In this document: piece by piece, positions 29,085 through 38,795 of the stretch | How positions within the stretch are numbered: the first letter of the stretch is position 1 | Layout of the letters: each line of letters opens with the position of its first letter | Origin: Biformimicrobium ophioploci | Lineage (GTDB): Bacteria > Pseudomonadota > Gammaproteobacteria > Pseudomonadales > Cellvibrionaceae | DNA length: 64,000 nt | Assembly (NCBI RefSeq): GCF_030270605.1 | Contig: NZ_BSYJ01000003.1 | Span: 186,001-250,000, forward strand | Direction of reading: 5' to 3' | The notes under the pieces: generated by a model | The model's input: only the letters and a program-made list of their open reading frames with translations | Database searches by the model: none | What the model was told of the DNA's origin: nothing | Program-made: the position numbers and the translations under genes

Positions 29085-30209
29085 GTGCCAGTGCGATTCA
29101 ACAACGCGTTGCCAGTCATTGCTGCGATCTGCCTGTCGCTTGCCGGCTGTGCGAGCGCGCCGTCGAAACAGGCTAGCGAGCCGGGGCAGTTCAGCCGTCT
29201 GGTGCAGGACTGGCAGGTGAGCGGTAACAAGCCGGCTTACCCCGAACTGTGGTCGGCCTATGTCCAGACCGGCCAATACGAAAACTGGCTGGAGCAGAAG
29301 AATCTGCGCGATGCCCTGCGCTCCACGGACGGCGAAGTTGCCTGCGAAGGCGTCGACTGGAATGAAATCTCCGGGCTGCACTTCTGGTCTGTCTCCACCC
29401 ACCTGGACGCGGCGGACTGCCTCGATCGACTGGGTGACAGCACCGCTGCGGACTTCCACGAATCAGCCGCGAGCATGCTGGTCACTGGCATGCTCGGCAG
29501 TGGCGATGGTCTCAGTGCGGCTACCGCATTCGAAGTGCCGGTGTGGTCGGAGGCGGATGAACTGCTGGAGCTCGCTGGTTACGAACTGCTGGATAACTAC
29601 GTAGAGCTCGACGCGGAGAGCGGCCGGTTGTACTACGTGTTGGTTGGCAACCAGCGGGACAGCGGCACGCAGCGTCATTTTTACTTCCAGAACCAGCAGG
29701 TACTGGGGCGGTTGCTCGGGGTCGGGGAAGTGTCCGGCGAAGCCACCGGGGATCTGCCAATGATGCAACAGGTGGCTTTTGTTGCCGGTATTGCAGACCA
29801 GGTTTATTCCGCAAAGCTGGCCTGGGCCGAGATTTCAAAAACGGCGGAACGCTATGACATCGCGGAGCAGTGGTACCAGAATTCCATTGCTGCCGGTGGC
29901 GTAGTGGCTTCCTATCGACTTGGCCTGATGTGCCTCGAGCGCGGCATGCAGGAAGCGGGTACTTGCGTCGACTACCTGCTGGACGCGGCTGAAATGGGCT
30001 ATATCCCCGCAGTGGTTGCTGTGGCCTATGCGCAGCGGGAAGGGCTGGGTGTGGAAGCCGACCCCTTGATGGCAGAACGGCTGTTAGCTGGCGCCCGCAA
30101 ACGTATCCAGCCCGCAGCCATTGAGCGTGCTCTCGCGGCGGTTGCTTCCGCGCGGAATTATTCTCTCAGGGCTGCGCTGGACGATGGCGATGTGGAGCCG
30201 ATGCCGTAA
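29085..30209 (+). CDS. Lipoprotein with Sel1/TPR-like repeats, function unknown
   Basis: A 374-residue lipoprotein. Residues 1-22 form a signal peptide ending in the lipobox LAGC. The mature part is mostly helical. A C-terminal region resembling Sel1/TPR repeats is seen near 255-345 (AEQWYQNSIAAGGVVASYRLGLMCLERGMQEAG, DAAEMGYIPAVVAVAYAQREGLGVEADPLMAERLL). The frame starts with GTG directly after the stop of the transglutaminase-like gene; a second GTG two codons later is an alternative. The tight junction suggests it acts together with that exported protein in the envelope. Confidence 0.78.
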   Translation: MPVRFNNALPVIAAICLSLAGCASAPSKQASEPGQFSRLVQDWQVSGNKPAYPELWSAYVQTGQYENWLEQKNLRDALRSTDGEVACEGVDWNEISGLHFWSVSTHLDAADCLDRLGDSTAADFHESAASMLVTGMLGSGDGLSAATAFEVPVWSEADELLELAGYELLDNYVELDAESGRLYYVLVGNQRDSGTQRHFYFQNQQVLGRLLGVGEVSGEATGDLPMMQQVAFVAGIADQVYSAKLAWAEISKTAERYDIAEQWYQNSIAAGGVVASYRLGLMCLERGMQEAGTCVDYLLDAAEMGYIPAVVAVAYAQREGLGVEADPLMAERLLAGARKRIQPAAIERALAAVASARNYSLRAALDDGDVEPMP

Positions 30210-30212
30210 CTG

Positions 30213-30238
30213 AAAAAAAGAGGCGGCACTGGGCCGCC
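30213..30238 (-). terminator. Minus-strand rho-independent terminator
   Basis: On the minus strand GGCGGC and GCCGCC form a stem followed by TCTTTTTTT. It lies between the lipoprotein gene and the 3' end of the AraC-type gene, 140 bases beyond the latter's stop. Confidence 0.65.
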
Positions 30239-30379
30239 GGCCGGTATATGCGGCAAGGGGACGCAAAAATTCAGCAGGCTGAATTTCAACACACGCCGCG
30301 GATCTTAATGAACGGCTGTAAAGCTGGCCAATGAATAATTCCAATGCTGGCATTTAGGCGTTGTTGCCAGGCGTTGTTA

Positions 30380-31504
30380 CTAGGTGTTGTCGCCGTTGCC
30401 CTCGAGATGGCGGCGCCGGTACTCGGTGGGGGTGACGCCGTGGCGGCGCTTGAACGCCGCGTTGAACGGACTGATGGAACGATAGCCCACATCCAGTGCG
30501 ATACTGAGCACCGGCAGCTTTTGCTGCTCCCGCAGTGCCAGTCGTTCGCTTGCCTCATCAAGGCGGTATTTGTTGAGGAAGTCGTTGAAGTTACGGAAGC
30601 CAAGGCGCTTGTTGATCAGGCTGCGTAACAGGTGTTCCTGCGAACCCAGCTGCTCCGCCAGTTCGCGAATGGTCAGCCCGGTCTGACGATACCCACCCGC
30701 ATCCATGCTGGCCTTGAGCGCATCGAGCAGGCGTTGTTCCGCCGGCGCGATTACCTCCGGTTCTGCACTCTCTGTTTTATCTTCGGTACTGGTCTTTGCG
30801 GCTGCGCTGTGTGCTTCCGCGGGAGCCACCGGCTCTGGCATGGATTCATTCAGCATGCCCGGCGACAGCGCCAGCAGCGCGTAACCGGTCGCGAAGGCCA
30901 GCAGCGTGGCAAATATTGCGTGGAGCAACTCGAGGTTGGCCGGTACCGGCAGGTACTCGAACAGGTACTCGGCGCAGATCACGATCACAAAGTAGATGCC
31001 GATAAAGATCATCAACCCGGCGCGAATATTGCGGCGCGACTCCACCAGGTCAGACTGGTACTGGCGCAGCAGGGTGAACATGCCAAGCGCCACCAGCGCA
31101 ATCTTGAATGGCTGTGAAACCGAATACAGCAGCGTGGCAAGCTCATCCGCGTTGGGCCCTACCGGGTCGTAAGTTCCCATGCGCGTCGCGGCCAGGTGGA
31201 TGGCACAGCTCAACGCGATCAGTACCCAACCCCAGAGTGGAAACGGGGCCTCCTCGTCACAGAGCGCATGGGCGAACAACCAGAAAGCACCGGGAATCAG
31301 CAGGGTAAAGAGCTCCAGGGAAAACGACAGGAGCGGCACACCACCGGGGGTGAGCGGGCGGACCAGGTAGCAGATGATGCCCACTAGCAGCAGTACCAGC
31401 CAGCGCCCGGCGTTGCTGTGGCGATTGTTGACGACAACTTTGATAAGGGTCAGGGCAAGCAGAGCAGAGGCCGCGCCGGTGAGGAAACTGTAAGACGTAT
31501 TCAC
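30380..31504 (-). CDS. Membrane-anchored AraC family transcriptional regulator
   Basis: A 374-residue protein with seven hydrophobic helices in residues 1-215, a Glu/Ala/Pro-rich linker (about 220-265), and an AraC DNA-binding domain (about 270-370). The latter has both helix-turn-helices (LTIRELAEQLGSQEHLLRSLINKRLGFRNFNDFLNKYRL; LSIALDVGYRSISPFNAAFKRRHGVTPTEYRRR). Membrane-tethered AraC regulators of this layout are known, but their signals are mostly undefined. It is 12 bases downstream of the lytic transglycosylase gene, so it is likely co-transcribed with it. Confidence 0.9.
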   Translation of the reverse strand: MNTSYSFLTGAASALLALTLIKVVVNNRHSNAGRWLVLLLVGIICYLVRPLTPGGVPLLSFSLELFTLLIPGAFWLFAHALCDEEAPFPLWGWVLIALSCAIHLAATRMGTYDPVGPNADELATLLYSVSQPFKIALVALGMFTLLRQYQSDLVESRRNIRAGLMIFIGIYFVIVICAEYLFEYLPVPANLELLHAIFATLLAFATGYALLALSPGMLNESMPEPVAPAEAHSAAAKTSTEDKTESAEPEVIAPAEQRLLDALKASMDAGGYRQTGLTIRELAEQLGSQEHLLRSLINKRLGFRNFNDFLNKYRLDEASERLALREQQKLPVLSIALDVGYRSISPFNAAFKRRHGVTPTEYRRRHLEGNGDNT

Positions 31505-31516
31505 TGCGTAAGATCT

Positions 31517-32113
31517 TTAGCGCCAGCGGTTGGCCCAGGCGTCGAGGACCTTGCTGCTGTAAGTGTGGCGGCCGTAGCTGCCATTGTAATAGGCCAGCGC
31601 GTTGGGCATGTTGCCCTTGGCCTTCTCGATGTAGTGCTTGAGGATGGCGCAGCCGTAGCGCAGGTTGGTCTCAAGGTTCATCAGGTTGTCATCGGGGCGG
31701 CCGATTTCATGCTTCCAGAAAGGCATGACCTGCATGATGCCCCGCGCACCCACGCGGGAAATTGCGTAAGGGTCGAAGGCGCTCTCAATCTGGATTACGG
31801 CAAGTACCATTTCCGGGCTGACCCCGGCCCTGGTGGCCTCTCGGTGCACCGCCTTGAGGATGTGCATGCGCCTCTCCGGGTCCTTGATATACCGCTCCAG
31901 CGGGGCGGATTTTGCCATCAGCCAGACCTGCGCATCGTACTTGTCTTCGAAACTGGCCGGGTCCTCCATTGCAGACAGCAGTGCGAGGCGGGCGGAATCA
32001 TCGACGTTACCGGCCCTGTCTATGCTGCGGGCCCTTTCATTGGCATGCAGCGGATTGCTGAAAAGCGTCGAAAGGAGCAGGGCGGCGAGCAGGGGAGTGC
32101 GCAGTCTTCGCAT
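31517..32113 (-). CDS. Lytic transglycosylase, SLT domain
   Basis: A ~198-residue exported enzyme that cleaves peptidoglycan. The signal peptide (LRTPLLAALLLSTLFSNPLHA) is followed by an SLT domain at about 90-190. It has the catalytic Glu in IQIESAFDPYAIS and the motifs GARGIMQVMPFW, NLRYGCAILKHYI and ALAYYNGSYG. It has no recognisable binding modules, unlike the MltF-like protein at 0.9-3.5 kb. The start at 32113 gives the better signal peptide; an upstream ATG at 32143 adds ten residues. It lies between proS and the AraC-type gene on the same strand. Confidence 0.9.
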   Translation of the reverse strand: MRRLRTPLLAALLLSTLFSNPLHANERARSIDRAGNVDDSARLALLSAMEDPASFEDKYDAQVWLMAKSAPLERYIKDPERRMHILKAVHREATRAGVSPEMVLAVIQIESAFDPYAISRVGARGIMQVMPFWKHEIGRPDDNLMNLETNLRYGCAILKHYIEKAKGNMPNALAYYNGSYGRHTYSSKVLDAWANRWR

Positions 32114-32152
32114 GGCAGTGGAGGCCGCCGTTGCCGGCGGCATACCCGATTT

Positions 32153-33883
32153 TTATTGGTTATTCAGTTTTTCCAGGATGAAGGCTTCAACGTCACCGGC
32201 AGCCACATCGGTGGATTCCGCATCACGCCGCCCCTTGTACTCGACAGTGCCCTTTTCCAGGCCCCGGTCGCCAATCACAAGGCGGTGTGGGATGCCCATC
32301 AGCTCGGTGTCGGCCAGCATGACGCCGAGGCGTGCCTTGGGCTCGTCCATCAAGAGTACATCATATCCAGCGGCGGTGAGCTGTTCGTAAAGTGCTTCAC
32401 ACTTTTCACGTACCGCATCGCTCTTCTGGATGTTGATCGGCACCAGGGCAAGCTGGAACGGCGCAATCGCCTGCGGCCAGATGATTCCGGCGTCATCGTG
32501 GTTCTGCTCGATGGCTGCGGCAACAATACGCGAAACACCAATACCGTAGCAGCCCATGGTCATGATGGTGTCCTTGCCCTGCTCATTGAGCACGGAGGCA
32601 TTCAGTGCCTTGCTGTACTTGTCACCAAGCTGGAAGATGTGCCCCACCTCGATGCCCCGCTTGATCTCCAGGGTACCCTTGCCATCAGGGCTTGGGTCTC
32701 CGGCTTCAACATTGCGGATGTCCTCGATACGCTGCGCTTCGGCATCGCGGCCCCAGTTGGCGCCGGTGTAGTGGTAGTCATCCTTGTTGGCGCCGCAGGT
32801 GAAGTCGGCCAGGTGTGCAGCCGAGCGATCGATCACCATCGGAATCTGCAGGCCGATTGGGCCGAGGGAGCCGATGCCACAACCGAGCTCTTCCGCGATA
32901 CGGGCCTCCGGTGCAAACTCCAGCGGGCTGGCGATGCCCGGCAGCTTCTCTGCCTTGAGCTCATTGAGTTCGTGGTCGCCACGCAGGATCAGTGCCACCA
33001 GAGGCTGCTGACCCTCTTCGTCTGCCTCGCCCAGTACGATCAGGCTCTTCACCGAGCCAGCGGCCTCTTCACCCAGGAATGCGCAGACGTCGGCAATGGT
33101 TTTTTGCCCCGGGGTGTGCACTTCCGCAAGTTCCGCCGCAGGGGCAGGGCGCTCTCCGGCCGGGGCAATCGCTTCCGCCAGCTCGACATTGGCGGCGTAG
33201 CGGGATTCGGAAGAGAAGGCGATATCGTCTTCGCCGCTCTCGGCCAGTACATGGAATTCGTGTGAGGTGGAGCCGCCGATGGAGCCTGTGTCGGCCAGAA
33301 CCGGGCGGTAGTCGAGACCGATACGGTCAAACACTTTGCAATAGGCGGTATGCATCTGGTCGTAGGTCTGCTGCAGGCAGTCCTGGGTGGTGTGGAAGGA
33401 GTAGGCATCCTTCATGGTGAACTCGCGCGCGCGCATCACCCCGAAGCGCGGGCGGATTTCGTCCCGGAACTTGGTCTGGATCTGGTAAAAATTTGCCGGC
33501 AGCTGGCGGTAGCTGGAAATTTCATTGCGGATCAGGTCCGTAATCACTTCCTCGTGGGTCGGGCCGAGGCAGAACGGGTTGTTGTGCCGGTCCTGCAGGC
33601 GCAGCAATTCCGGGCCGTACTGTTGCCAGCGGCCGGACTCCTCCCAGATTTCCGCGGGCTGGACCACCGGCATCAACACCTCCTGGCACCCGGCGCGGTT
33701 CATTTCCTCGCGCACAATCTGCTCTACCTTGCGCAGTACGCGCAGCCCGGTGGGCATCCACGTATACAGGCCAGAGGCCAGCTTGCGGATCATGCCGGCG
33801 CGCAGCATCAGCTGGTGGCTGATCACGACGGCGTCTGAGGGCGTTTCTTTCTTGGTGGCAACTAGGTAGCGGGATGCACGCAT
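32153..33883 (-). CDS. proS: Prolyl-tRNA synthetase
   Basis: A class II aminoacyl-tRNA synthetase of 576 residues (E. coli 572) charging tRNA-Pro, of the bacterial type with an inserted editing domain. The N-terminus [18 protein letters not shown] defines the start at 33883. Motif 2 is [25 protein letters not shown] near 140. The YbaK-like editing insertion spans about 225-405 and ends near [14 protein letters not shown]. Motif 3 and the anticodon-binding domain follow ([21 protein letters not shown]). The longer frame from 33928 adds fifteen unconserved residues. Confidence 0.97.
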   Translation of the reverse strand: MRASRYLVATKKETPSDAVVISHQLMLRAGMIRKLASGLYTWMPTGLRVLRKVEQIVREEMNRAGCQEVLMPVVQPAEIWEESGRWQQYGPELLRLQDRHNNPFCLGPTHEEVITDLIRNEISSYRQLPANFYQIQTKFRDEIRPRFGVMRAREFTMKDAYSFHTTQDCLQQTYDQMHTAYCKVFDRIGLDYRPVLADTGSIGGSTSHEFHVLAESGEDDIAFSSESRYAANVELAEAIAPAGERPAPAAELAEVHTPGQKTIADVCAFLGEEAAGSVKSLIVLGEADEEGQQPLVALILRGDHELNELKAEKLPGIASPLEFAPEARIAEELGCGIGSLGPIGLQIPMVIDRSAAHLADFTCGANKDDYHYTGANWGRDAEAQRIEDIRNVEAGDPSPDGKGTLEIKRGIEVGHIFQLGDKYSKALNASVLNEQGKDTIMTMGCYGIGVSRIVAAAIEQNHDDAGIIWPQAIAPFQLALVPINIQKSDAVREKCEALYEQLTAAGYDVLLMDEPKARLGVMLADTELMGIPHRLVIGDRGLEKGTVEYKGRRDAESTDVAAGDVEAFILEKLNNQ

Positions 33884-34044
33884 AATCGGTTTGACTGCTT
33901 CTTTTAATAGGGGGAAATCGGCTGCCATTTTACGCAGCGAGGTCGCGGCGGTACAGGCCTGCGGCCATTTAAGCGCCGGTTGTCTCTAAGAGCGTCTTAA
34001 AGGGGCTCTCGGAGAGTGTCTCTGCGGGCGCAGGCCTGAAACGA

Positions 34045-34069
34045 AAAAGCCCCGCGCAGGCGGGGCTTT
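34045..34069 (-). terminator. Rho-independent terminator of the HU-like gene
   Basis: On the minus strand AAGCCCCGC and GCGGGGCTT form a stem followed by TTTTCG, 24 bases beyond the stop codon at 34093. Confidence 0.85.
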
Positions 34070-34092
34070 GGAAATGCCTGGAATATGCCGTA

Positions 34093-34485
34093 TCAGGACT
34101 CGGCCATTTCCTTCATCTTCTTCAGCGGGCGAATCTTGACCTGAATGCTGGCCGGCTTGGCCTTGAATACGGTCTCTTCACCGGTGAACGGGTTGATACC
34201 CTTGCGGGCCTTCTTGGCCGGCTTCTTGACGGTAGAGATTTTCATCAGGCCCGGCAGTGCGAACTCGCCAACGGAGCGCTTCTTGATGTGGCCGTGGATC
34301 ACGTCGGTCAGCTCGTCCAGGACAGACTGAACCTGCTTCTTGGTCAGTTCAGTATTCTCTGCGATCTGGGTGAGGATCTGGGTCTTGGTGAACTTCTCGG
34401 AGATAGCCTTGACCTTCTTGGCTGGAGCCTTGGCTGCAGCTTTTTTCTTGGCTGGTGCTTTCTTGGCAGATTTACGAGCGGCCAT
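34093..34485 (-). CDS. HU family DNA-binding protein with basic N-terminal tail
   Basis: A 130-residue histone-like protein. Residues 1-30 are almost entirely Lys, Ala and Pro (repeated PAKK/AKK units). The remaining ~95 residues form an HU/IHF fold (FTKTQILTQIAENTELTKKQVQSVLDELTDVI, VGEFALPGLMKISTVKKPAKKARKGINPFTGEE, IQVKIRPLKKMKEM). The ARKGINPFTGEE region is the DNA-clamping arm. The tail recalls the basic extensions of Deinococcus HU (N-terminal) and mycobacterial HupB (C-terminal). An N-terminal tail could add nonspecific DNA contacts. Its ribosome site (AAGGAATATC before ATG) is good, and it is monocistronic. Confidence 0.92.
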   Translation of the reverse strand: MAARKSAKKAPAKKKAAAKAPAKKVKAISEKFTKTQILTQIAENTELTKKQVQSVLDELTDVIHGHIKKRSVGEFALPGLMKISTVKKPAKKARKGINPFTGEETVFKAKPASIQVKIRPLKKMKEMAES

Positions 34486-34889
34486 GATGATATTCCTTTT
34501 TTTGTAGAGTTATATCCAATTGCGCACCCCTGAGATCGCGCAATTTCCGCAAGTATATATGGATTTTTTTTGCTTGCACCTTAAAAACAAGGGGAAAAAG
34601 TGCTTTTTTTCGGAAAAGCAGCGCTTTTTCGGGCAAAAATATCCCAATCTGGCGAAGAAGCGAGCTGCGGGCAGACTCGCCGGCCATCAGGCTCCTGCAT
34701 CGGGGCCGGTGCGCCGGTCAGCATTTCCTGTTATTTGAGGGGTGTTTTGCCGGATATTTGCCGCTGCGGTACCTTCGTCTGCGCGATCGCCTCATGTATA
34801 ATCTGCGCCCCCCGGCCACCGCCGCGCCTGTCTGGAAGGCGGCCGCAGAGCCGGGTCTTTAGGTCGGAATGATCAGGTTCGAGGTAGCA
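34486..34889. other. 404-bp intergenic region between the HU-like gene and the FmdB gene
   Basis: This region contains the divergent promoters of the HU-like and FmdB-aspS units. An inverted repeat AATTGCGC / GCGCAATT (34518-34525, 34538-34545) lies 33-60 bases upstream of the HU start. It could be an operator or a leader hairpin. The following 34555-34650 is unusually A/T-run rich (long T and A tracts), suggestive of intrinsic curvature. No frame in it has coding support. Confidence 0.5.
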
Positions 34890-35135
34890 ATGCCAATTTA
34901 CGAATATGAATGCAAGGCCTGCGGGCACAGGCTCGAAGCGCTGCAGCGCATGAGCGACGCTCCCCTGAAGGACTGCCCTTCCTGCGACAAGCCGGAGCTG
35001 GGTAAGCTGGTTTCAGCCGCCGGTTTCCGCCTCAAGGGCGGCGGTTGGTATGAAACCGACTTCAAGAGCAGTAACAGGAAAAACCTGGCCGGTGACAGCA
35101 AGGGTAGTGCCCCTGCCAAGACCGGTACCGATTAA
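34890..35135 (+). CDS. FmdB-type zinc ribbon protein
   Basis: An 81-residue protein of the FmdB/CxxC_CXXC_SSSS family, whose function is uncertain. It starts MPIYEYECKACGHRLEALQ and has paired CxxC motifs (CKAC, CPSC) that form a zinc ribbon in residues 1-42. A Gly/Lys/Ser-rich tail with GGGWYETDFK follows, conserved in aspS-linked homologues. The start at 34890 is supported by GAGGT five bases upstream and by the conserved MPIYEYEC. It precedes aspS by 34 bases, an arrangement common in gammaproteobacteria. Confidence 0.9.
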   Translation: MPIYEYECKACGHRLEALQRMSDAPLKDCPSCDKPELGKLVSAAGFRLKGGGWYETDFKSSNRKNLAGDSKGSAPAKTGTD

Positions 35136-35169
35136 GTAAAACCGAAAGATATATAAGGAAGCCAACTCA

Positions 35170-36948
35170 ATGCGCAGCGACTACTGTGGCGACATCCGCG
35201 CAACGGACATAGACCGCGAAATCACCTTGTGCGGCTGGGTTGATCGCCGTAGGGACCACGGCGGGGTTATTTTTATCGACCTTCGCGACCGCGAGGGCAT
35301 CCTGCAGGTGGTCTTTGACCCGGATGCCGCTGAACACTTTGCCCAGGCCGACAAGGTGCGCAATGAGTATGTGCTGGAAGTGACCGGCCGTGTGCGTGCG
35401 CGCTCCCCGGAAACCGTGAACCCGAATATGGCGACCGGTGAAGTCGAGGTCTATGGCACCGAACTGAAAATCCTCAATGCGGCGGAGCCGGTGCCGTTCC
35501 AACTGGATTCCCACACCTCCGTAGGTGAGGATGTGCGGCTCAAGTACCGCTACCTGGACCTGCGCCGCGACGAGATGCAGCACAACCTGCGTTTCCGCTC
35601 CAAGCTGACCAACGCCATTCGCAATTTCCTGGATGAAGAGGGCTTCCTCGATATCGAGACCCCGATCCTGACTCGCGCAACCCCGGAGGGCGCGCGAGAT
35701 TACCTGGTGCCGAGCCGCACCCACGGTGGCAAGTTCTTCGCCCTGCCGCAGTCGCCGCAGCTGTTCAAGCAACTGCTGATGGTTTCCGGTTTCGATCGTT
35801 ACTACCAGATTGCCAAGTGCTTCCGCGACGAAGACCTGCGCGCTGACCGCCAGCCGGAATTTACCCAGATCGATATCGAGGCCTCATTCGTGGATGAAGC
35901 CAGGATCATGTCGGTCACCGAGGCCATGGTGCGCAAGCTGTTCCTGGAGCTGAAAGGCATCGACCTGGGCGAGTTCCCGCGTATGCCGTTCTCCGAGGCC
36001 ATGGAGCGGTACGGCTCGGACAAGCCGGACCTGCGTATCCCGCTGGAGCTGGTGGAAATCAAGGACCTGATGAAGGAGGTCGATTTCAAGGTGTTCTCCG
36101 GCCCGGCCAACGATCCCAAGGGCAGGGTTGCGGCGCTGCGCGTCGCCGGCGGCAATGAGAAGCTGACCCGCAAGCAGATCGACGATTACGGCAAGTTTGT
36201 TGGTATTTATGGCGCCAAGGGGCTGGCCTATATCAAGGTCAACGATGTGGCGGATGTGGAGAACGGTCTGCAGTCGCCGATCGTGAAATTCCTGTCCAAC
36301 GATGTGCGTGCGGCCATTCTCGACCGCGTTGGTGCTGAATCTGGCGACGTAATTTTCTTCGGCGCGGACACCGCCAAGGTGGTATCCGAGGCGCTGGGCG
36401 CACTGCGCTGCAAGATTGGTGAGGACCTCAACCTGTACGAGCGCGAATGGGCGCCGCTGTGGGTGGTGGACTTCCCGATGTTCGAGGACGACGGTGAGGG
36501 TGGCCTGACGCCGTTGCACCATCCGTTTACTGCGCCTTCCTGTTCCCCGGAAGCGCTGAAAGCGAATCCGGAAGTGGCACTGTCCCGCGCCTACGATATG
36601 GTGCTGAACGGTTGCGAGCTCGGTGGTGGTTCCATCCGTATTCACGACCAGCAGATGCAGTCCGTGGTGTTCGATATCCTCGGCATCGACGAGCAGGAGC
36701 AGCGCGAGAAGTTCGGCTTCCTGCTGGATGCACTGCGCTACGGTGCGCCGCCACACGGTGGCCTGGCATTTGGCCTGGACCGTCTCGTAATGCTGATGAC
36801 GGACAGCGATTCCATTCGCGATGTGATCGCTTTCCCGAAAACCCAGAGCGCCGCCTGTGTCATGACCGACGCCCCGGGTGCTGTAGACAGCAAGCAGCTG
36901 CGCGAGCTCAGTATTCGCCTGCGCCAGAAAGAAGAAACCAGCGCGTAA
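35170..36948 (+). CDS. aspS: Aspartyl-tRNA synthetase
   Basis: A class IIb synthetase of 592 residues (typical ~590) charging tRNA-Asp. The order is the OB-fold anticodon domain (1-105), class II core with [19 protein letters not shown] and [42 protein letters not shown] (motif 2, about 190-225), the bacterial GAD insertion (about 290-420), and motif 3 in [20 protein letters not shown] lies eight to nine bases upstream. The tRNA specificity, strict Asp versus Asp/Asn, was not judged. Confidence 0.97.
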   Translation: MRSDYCGDIRATDIDREITLCGWVDRRRDHGGVIFIDLRDREGILQVVFDPDAAEHFAQADKVRNEYVLEVTGRVRARSPETVNPNMATGEVEVYGTELKILNAAEPVPFQLDSHTSVGEDVRLKYRYLDLRRDEMQHNLRFRSKLTNAIRNFLDEEGFLDIETPILTRATPEGARDYLVPSRTHGGKFFALPQSPQLFKQLLMVSGFDRYYQIAKCFRDEDLRADRQPEFTQIDIEASFVDEARIMSVTEAMVRKLFLELKGIDLGEFPRMPFSEAMERYGSDKPDLRIPLELVEIKDLMKEVDFKVFSGPANDPKGRVAALRVAGGNEKLTRKQIDDYGKFVGIYGAKGLAYIKVNDVADVENGLQSPIVKFLSNDVRAAILDRVGAESGDVIFFGADTAKVVSEALGALRCKIGEDLNLYEREWAPLWVVDFPMFEDDGEGGLTPLHHPFTAPSCSPEALKANPEVALSRAYDMVLNGCELGGGSIRIHDQQMQSVVFDILGIDEQEQREKFGFLLDALRYGAPPHGGLAFGLDRLVMLMTDSDSIRDVIAFPKTQSAACVMTDAPGAVDSKQLRELSIRLRQKEETSA

Positions 36949-36968
36949 GTCCCGCATGAAAATGAAGA

Positions 36969-36993
36969 CCGGCGCCTCCTGAACAGGCGCCGG
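36969..36993 (+). promoter_or_regulatory. Intercistronic hairpin between aspS and yebC
   Basis: CCGGCGCCT and AGGCGCCGG form a perfect 9-bp stem with a seven-base loop, ending about eight bases before the GGAG ribosome site of yebC. It has no T-run, so it more likely affects mRNA processing or translation than termination. Confidence 0.5.
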
Positions 36994-37010
36994 CATCCCA
37001 GGAGATTGTT

Positions 37011-37754
37011 ATGGCAGGCCACAGTAAATGGGCCAATATCAAGCATCGCAAGGCGGCCCAGGACGCCAAGCGTGGCAAGATCTTCACCAAGATCATCCGT
37101 GAGCTGACTGTCGCGGCGAAAGCCGGCCCCAACGCGGACGACAACCCGGCGCTGCGGGCCGCCATCGACAAGGCGCTCGGTGCCAACATGAAGCGTGACA
37201 CCATCGACAAGGCGGTCGCCCGTGGTGCCGGCAACGCGGACGGAGATAACTACGAGGCGGTGACCTACGAGGGTTACGGCGTGAGTGGTGTAGCCATTCT
37301 GGTGGAGTGCCTGACAGACAACCGCAACCGCACTGTGGCGGAAGTGCGCCACGCCTTCACCAAGCGTGGTGGCAACCTTGGTACCGATGGCTCCGTTGCC
37401 TACCTGTTCTCCAAAAAGGGCCAGATCACTTTCGGTGAAGGGGTCGATGAGGACGAGCTGATGGAAGCCGCGCTGGAGGCCGGCGCCGAGGATGTGGTGA
37501 CCAATGACGATGGCAGCATCGATGTCACCACAGAATTCCAGGATTACCTGAATGTGAAGGACGCCCTGGTTGCGGCCGGTTTCGAGCCGGTAAATGCGGA
37601 AGTCGCCATGATTCCGTCCACCACTGTCGAGCTCGATGAAGGCAGTGCGGAAAAAGTGATGGGACTGGTGGATATGCTGGAAGACCTGGATGATGTGCAG
37701 AACGTCTACTCTAACGCAGATATCCCGGAATCCGTGCTGGAAAAGCTCGGCTAA
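37011..37754 (+). CDS. yebC: YebC/PmpR family protein
   Basis: A 247-residue member of the YebC/TACO1 family. It starts [31 protein letters not shown], the near-invariant signature, and continues with [26 protein letters not shown] and [23 protein letters not shown]. Members have been described both as DNA-binding regulators and, more recently, as translation factors that relieve ribosome stalling on proline stretches. The aspS-yebC neighbourhood is conserved. ruvC, which often follows, is absent here. Confidence 0.95.
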   Translation: MAGHSKWANIKHRKAAQDAKRGKIFTKIIRELTVAAKAGPNADDNPALRAAIDKALGANMKRDTIDKAVARGAGNADGDNYEAVTYEGYGVSGVAILVECLTDNRNRTVAEVRHAFTKRGGNLGTDGSVAYLFSKKGQITFGEGVDEDELMEAALEAGAEDVVTNDDGSIDVTTEFQDYLNVKDALVAAGFEPVNAEVAMIPSTTVELDEGSAEKVMGLVDMLEDLDDVQNVYSNADIPESVLEKLG

Positions 37755-37790
37755 GTGCGCTTTTACGGTTTGTAATAAATAGAATCTCCA

Positions 37791-37817
37791 ATACCTCGCC
37801 CTGCGGGGTATTTTTTT
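37791..37817 (+). terminator. Rho-independent terminator of yebC
   Basis: ATACCTCGC and GCGGGGTAT form a nine-base stem (one T-G pair) with a CCT loop, followed by a run of seven T. Confidence 0.85.
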
Positions 37818-37841
37818 GTCCCGGGGAAGGGGGAGCTGGTT

Positions 37842-38711
37842 ATGGGAAGTGCTGCTGGGGAAGTGGGTGTTGTGGAGATCCTGGCGCCGGGTGTGCGCCG
37901 GGTCGTTGCGCCAAATGGCGGCCCCATGACTGGTGCGGGCACCAATACTTACCTGATTGGTGAGCGGGAGCTGCTGGTACTGGATCCGGGGCCGGATAAT
38001 GCCGGGCATCGCGCTGCGATCCTGGCTGCGGCAGGTGACGTACCTATCCGCAAGATACTGGTCACCCATACCCACTGCGATCATTCTCCTTCGGCACTGC
38101 CGCTCGCGCAGGAGACCGGTGCCTCCCTGATCGGCGCGCCAATGGCAAACGATGGGCACCAGGACGCCACTTTCCAGTGTGATATTTGCCTGAGTGACGG
38201 TACCAGCATTGAAATCGATGGCCTGGCACTGCGTGCGATCGCCACGCCCGGGCATGTCGCCAATCATTTCTGCTTCCTGCTCGAGAGGCAGGGCATCCTC
38301 TTCACCGGCGATCACATTATGCAGGGCTCGACCGTGGTGATTATCCCGCCGAGCGGAGACATGCACGCCTATATGCATTCTCTCAGGAAGTTACAGACAC
38401 TGGGGCTTGAAGCGCTGGCGCCCGGGCACGGAAACCTGATACCGACTCCACATGAAACCATCGATGCCCTGATCCAGCATCGCCTCGGGCGCGAGCGCAA
38501 GGTGCGCGAGCAACTGGCGCTGCACGGCCCGGTTTCCCTGAAAGGGCTCACGCCGCATGTTTACGACGATGTCGATGCACGCCTGCACCCGGTCGCACAG
38601 TACTCGCTCTGGGCGCACCTGCTCAAGCTTGAGAAGGAGGGCATTGCCCGCAAGCAGGTGCGGGATCACTGGTTGTTCGGCGACGAGGTCTGGTCGTTAC
38701 TGGAGGAGTAA
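37842..38711 (+). CDS. Metallo-beta-lactamase fold hydrolase (LACTB2-like)
   Basis: A 289-residue hydrolase. Metal-binding motifs are THTHCDHS (near 75-82), GHVANH (near 137), GDHIMQGS (near 157) and APGHGN (near 190). The C-terminal ~80 residues fit the winged-helix domain found in LACTB2-like members (HRLGRERKVREQL, VAQYSLWAHLLKLEKEGIA). Homologous LACTB2 is an endoribonuclease in animals, but bacterial substrates are not established. It starts with ATG 24 bases after the yebC terminator. Confidence 0.88.
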   Translation: MGSAAGEVGVVEILAPGVRRVVAPNGGPMTGAGTNTYLIGERELLVLDPGPDNAGHRAAILAAAGDVPIRKILVTHTHCDHSPSALPLAQETGASLIGAPMANDGHQDATFQCDICLSDGTSIEIDGLALRAIATPGHVANHFCFLLERQGILFTGDHIMQGSTVVIIPPSGDMHAYMHSLRKLQTLGLEALAPGHGNLIPTPHETIDALIQHRLGRERKVREQLALHGPVSLKGLTPHVYDDVDARLHPVAQYSLWAHLLKLEKEGIARKQVRDHWLFGDEVWSLLEE

Positions 38712-38795
38712 CCTTCCTGGCGGTGCGAGCGGGAGACGCTGGCTCGTCTGGCTATACTGGTTGGGTTTCAATTTGCAGCCCTACGGAGGTGACCT

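Noticed and set aside
31418-33265. A 615-residue plus-strand frame opposite the lytic transglycosylase and proS
   Set aside because: It overlaps two clear genes on the other strand and has no recognisable domain. It is a mirror effect of proS codon bias.
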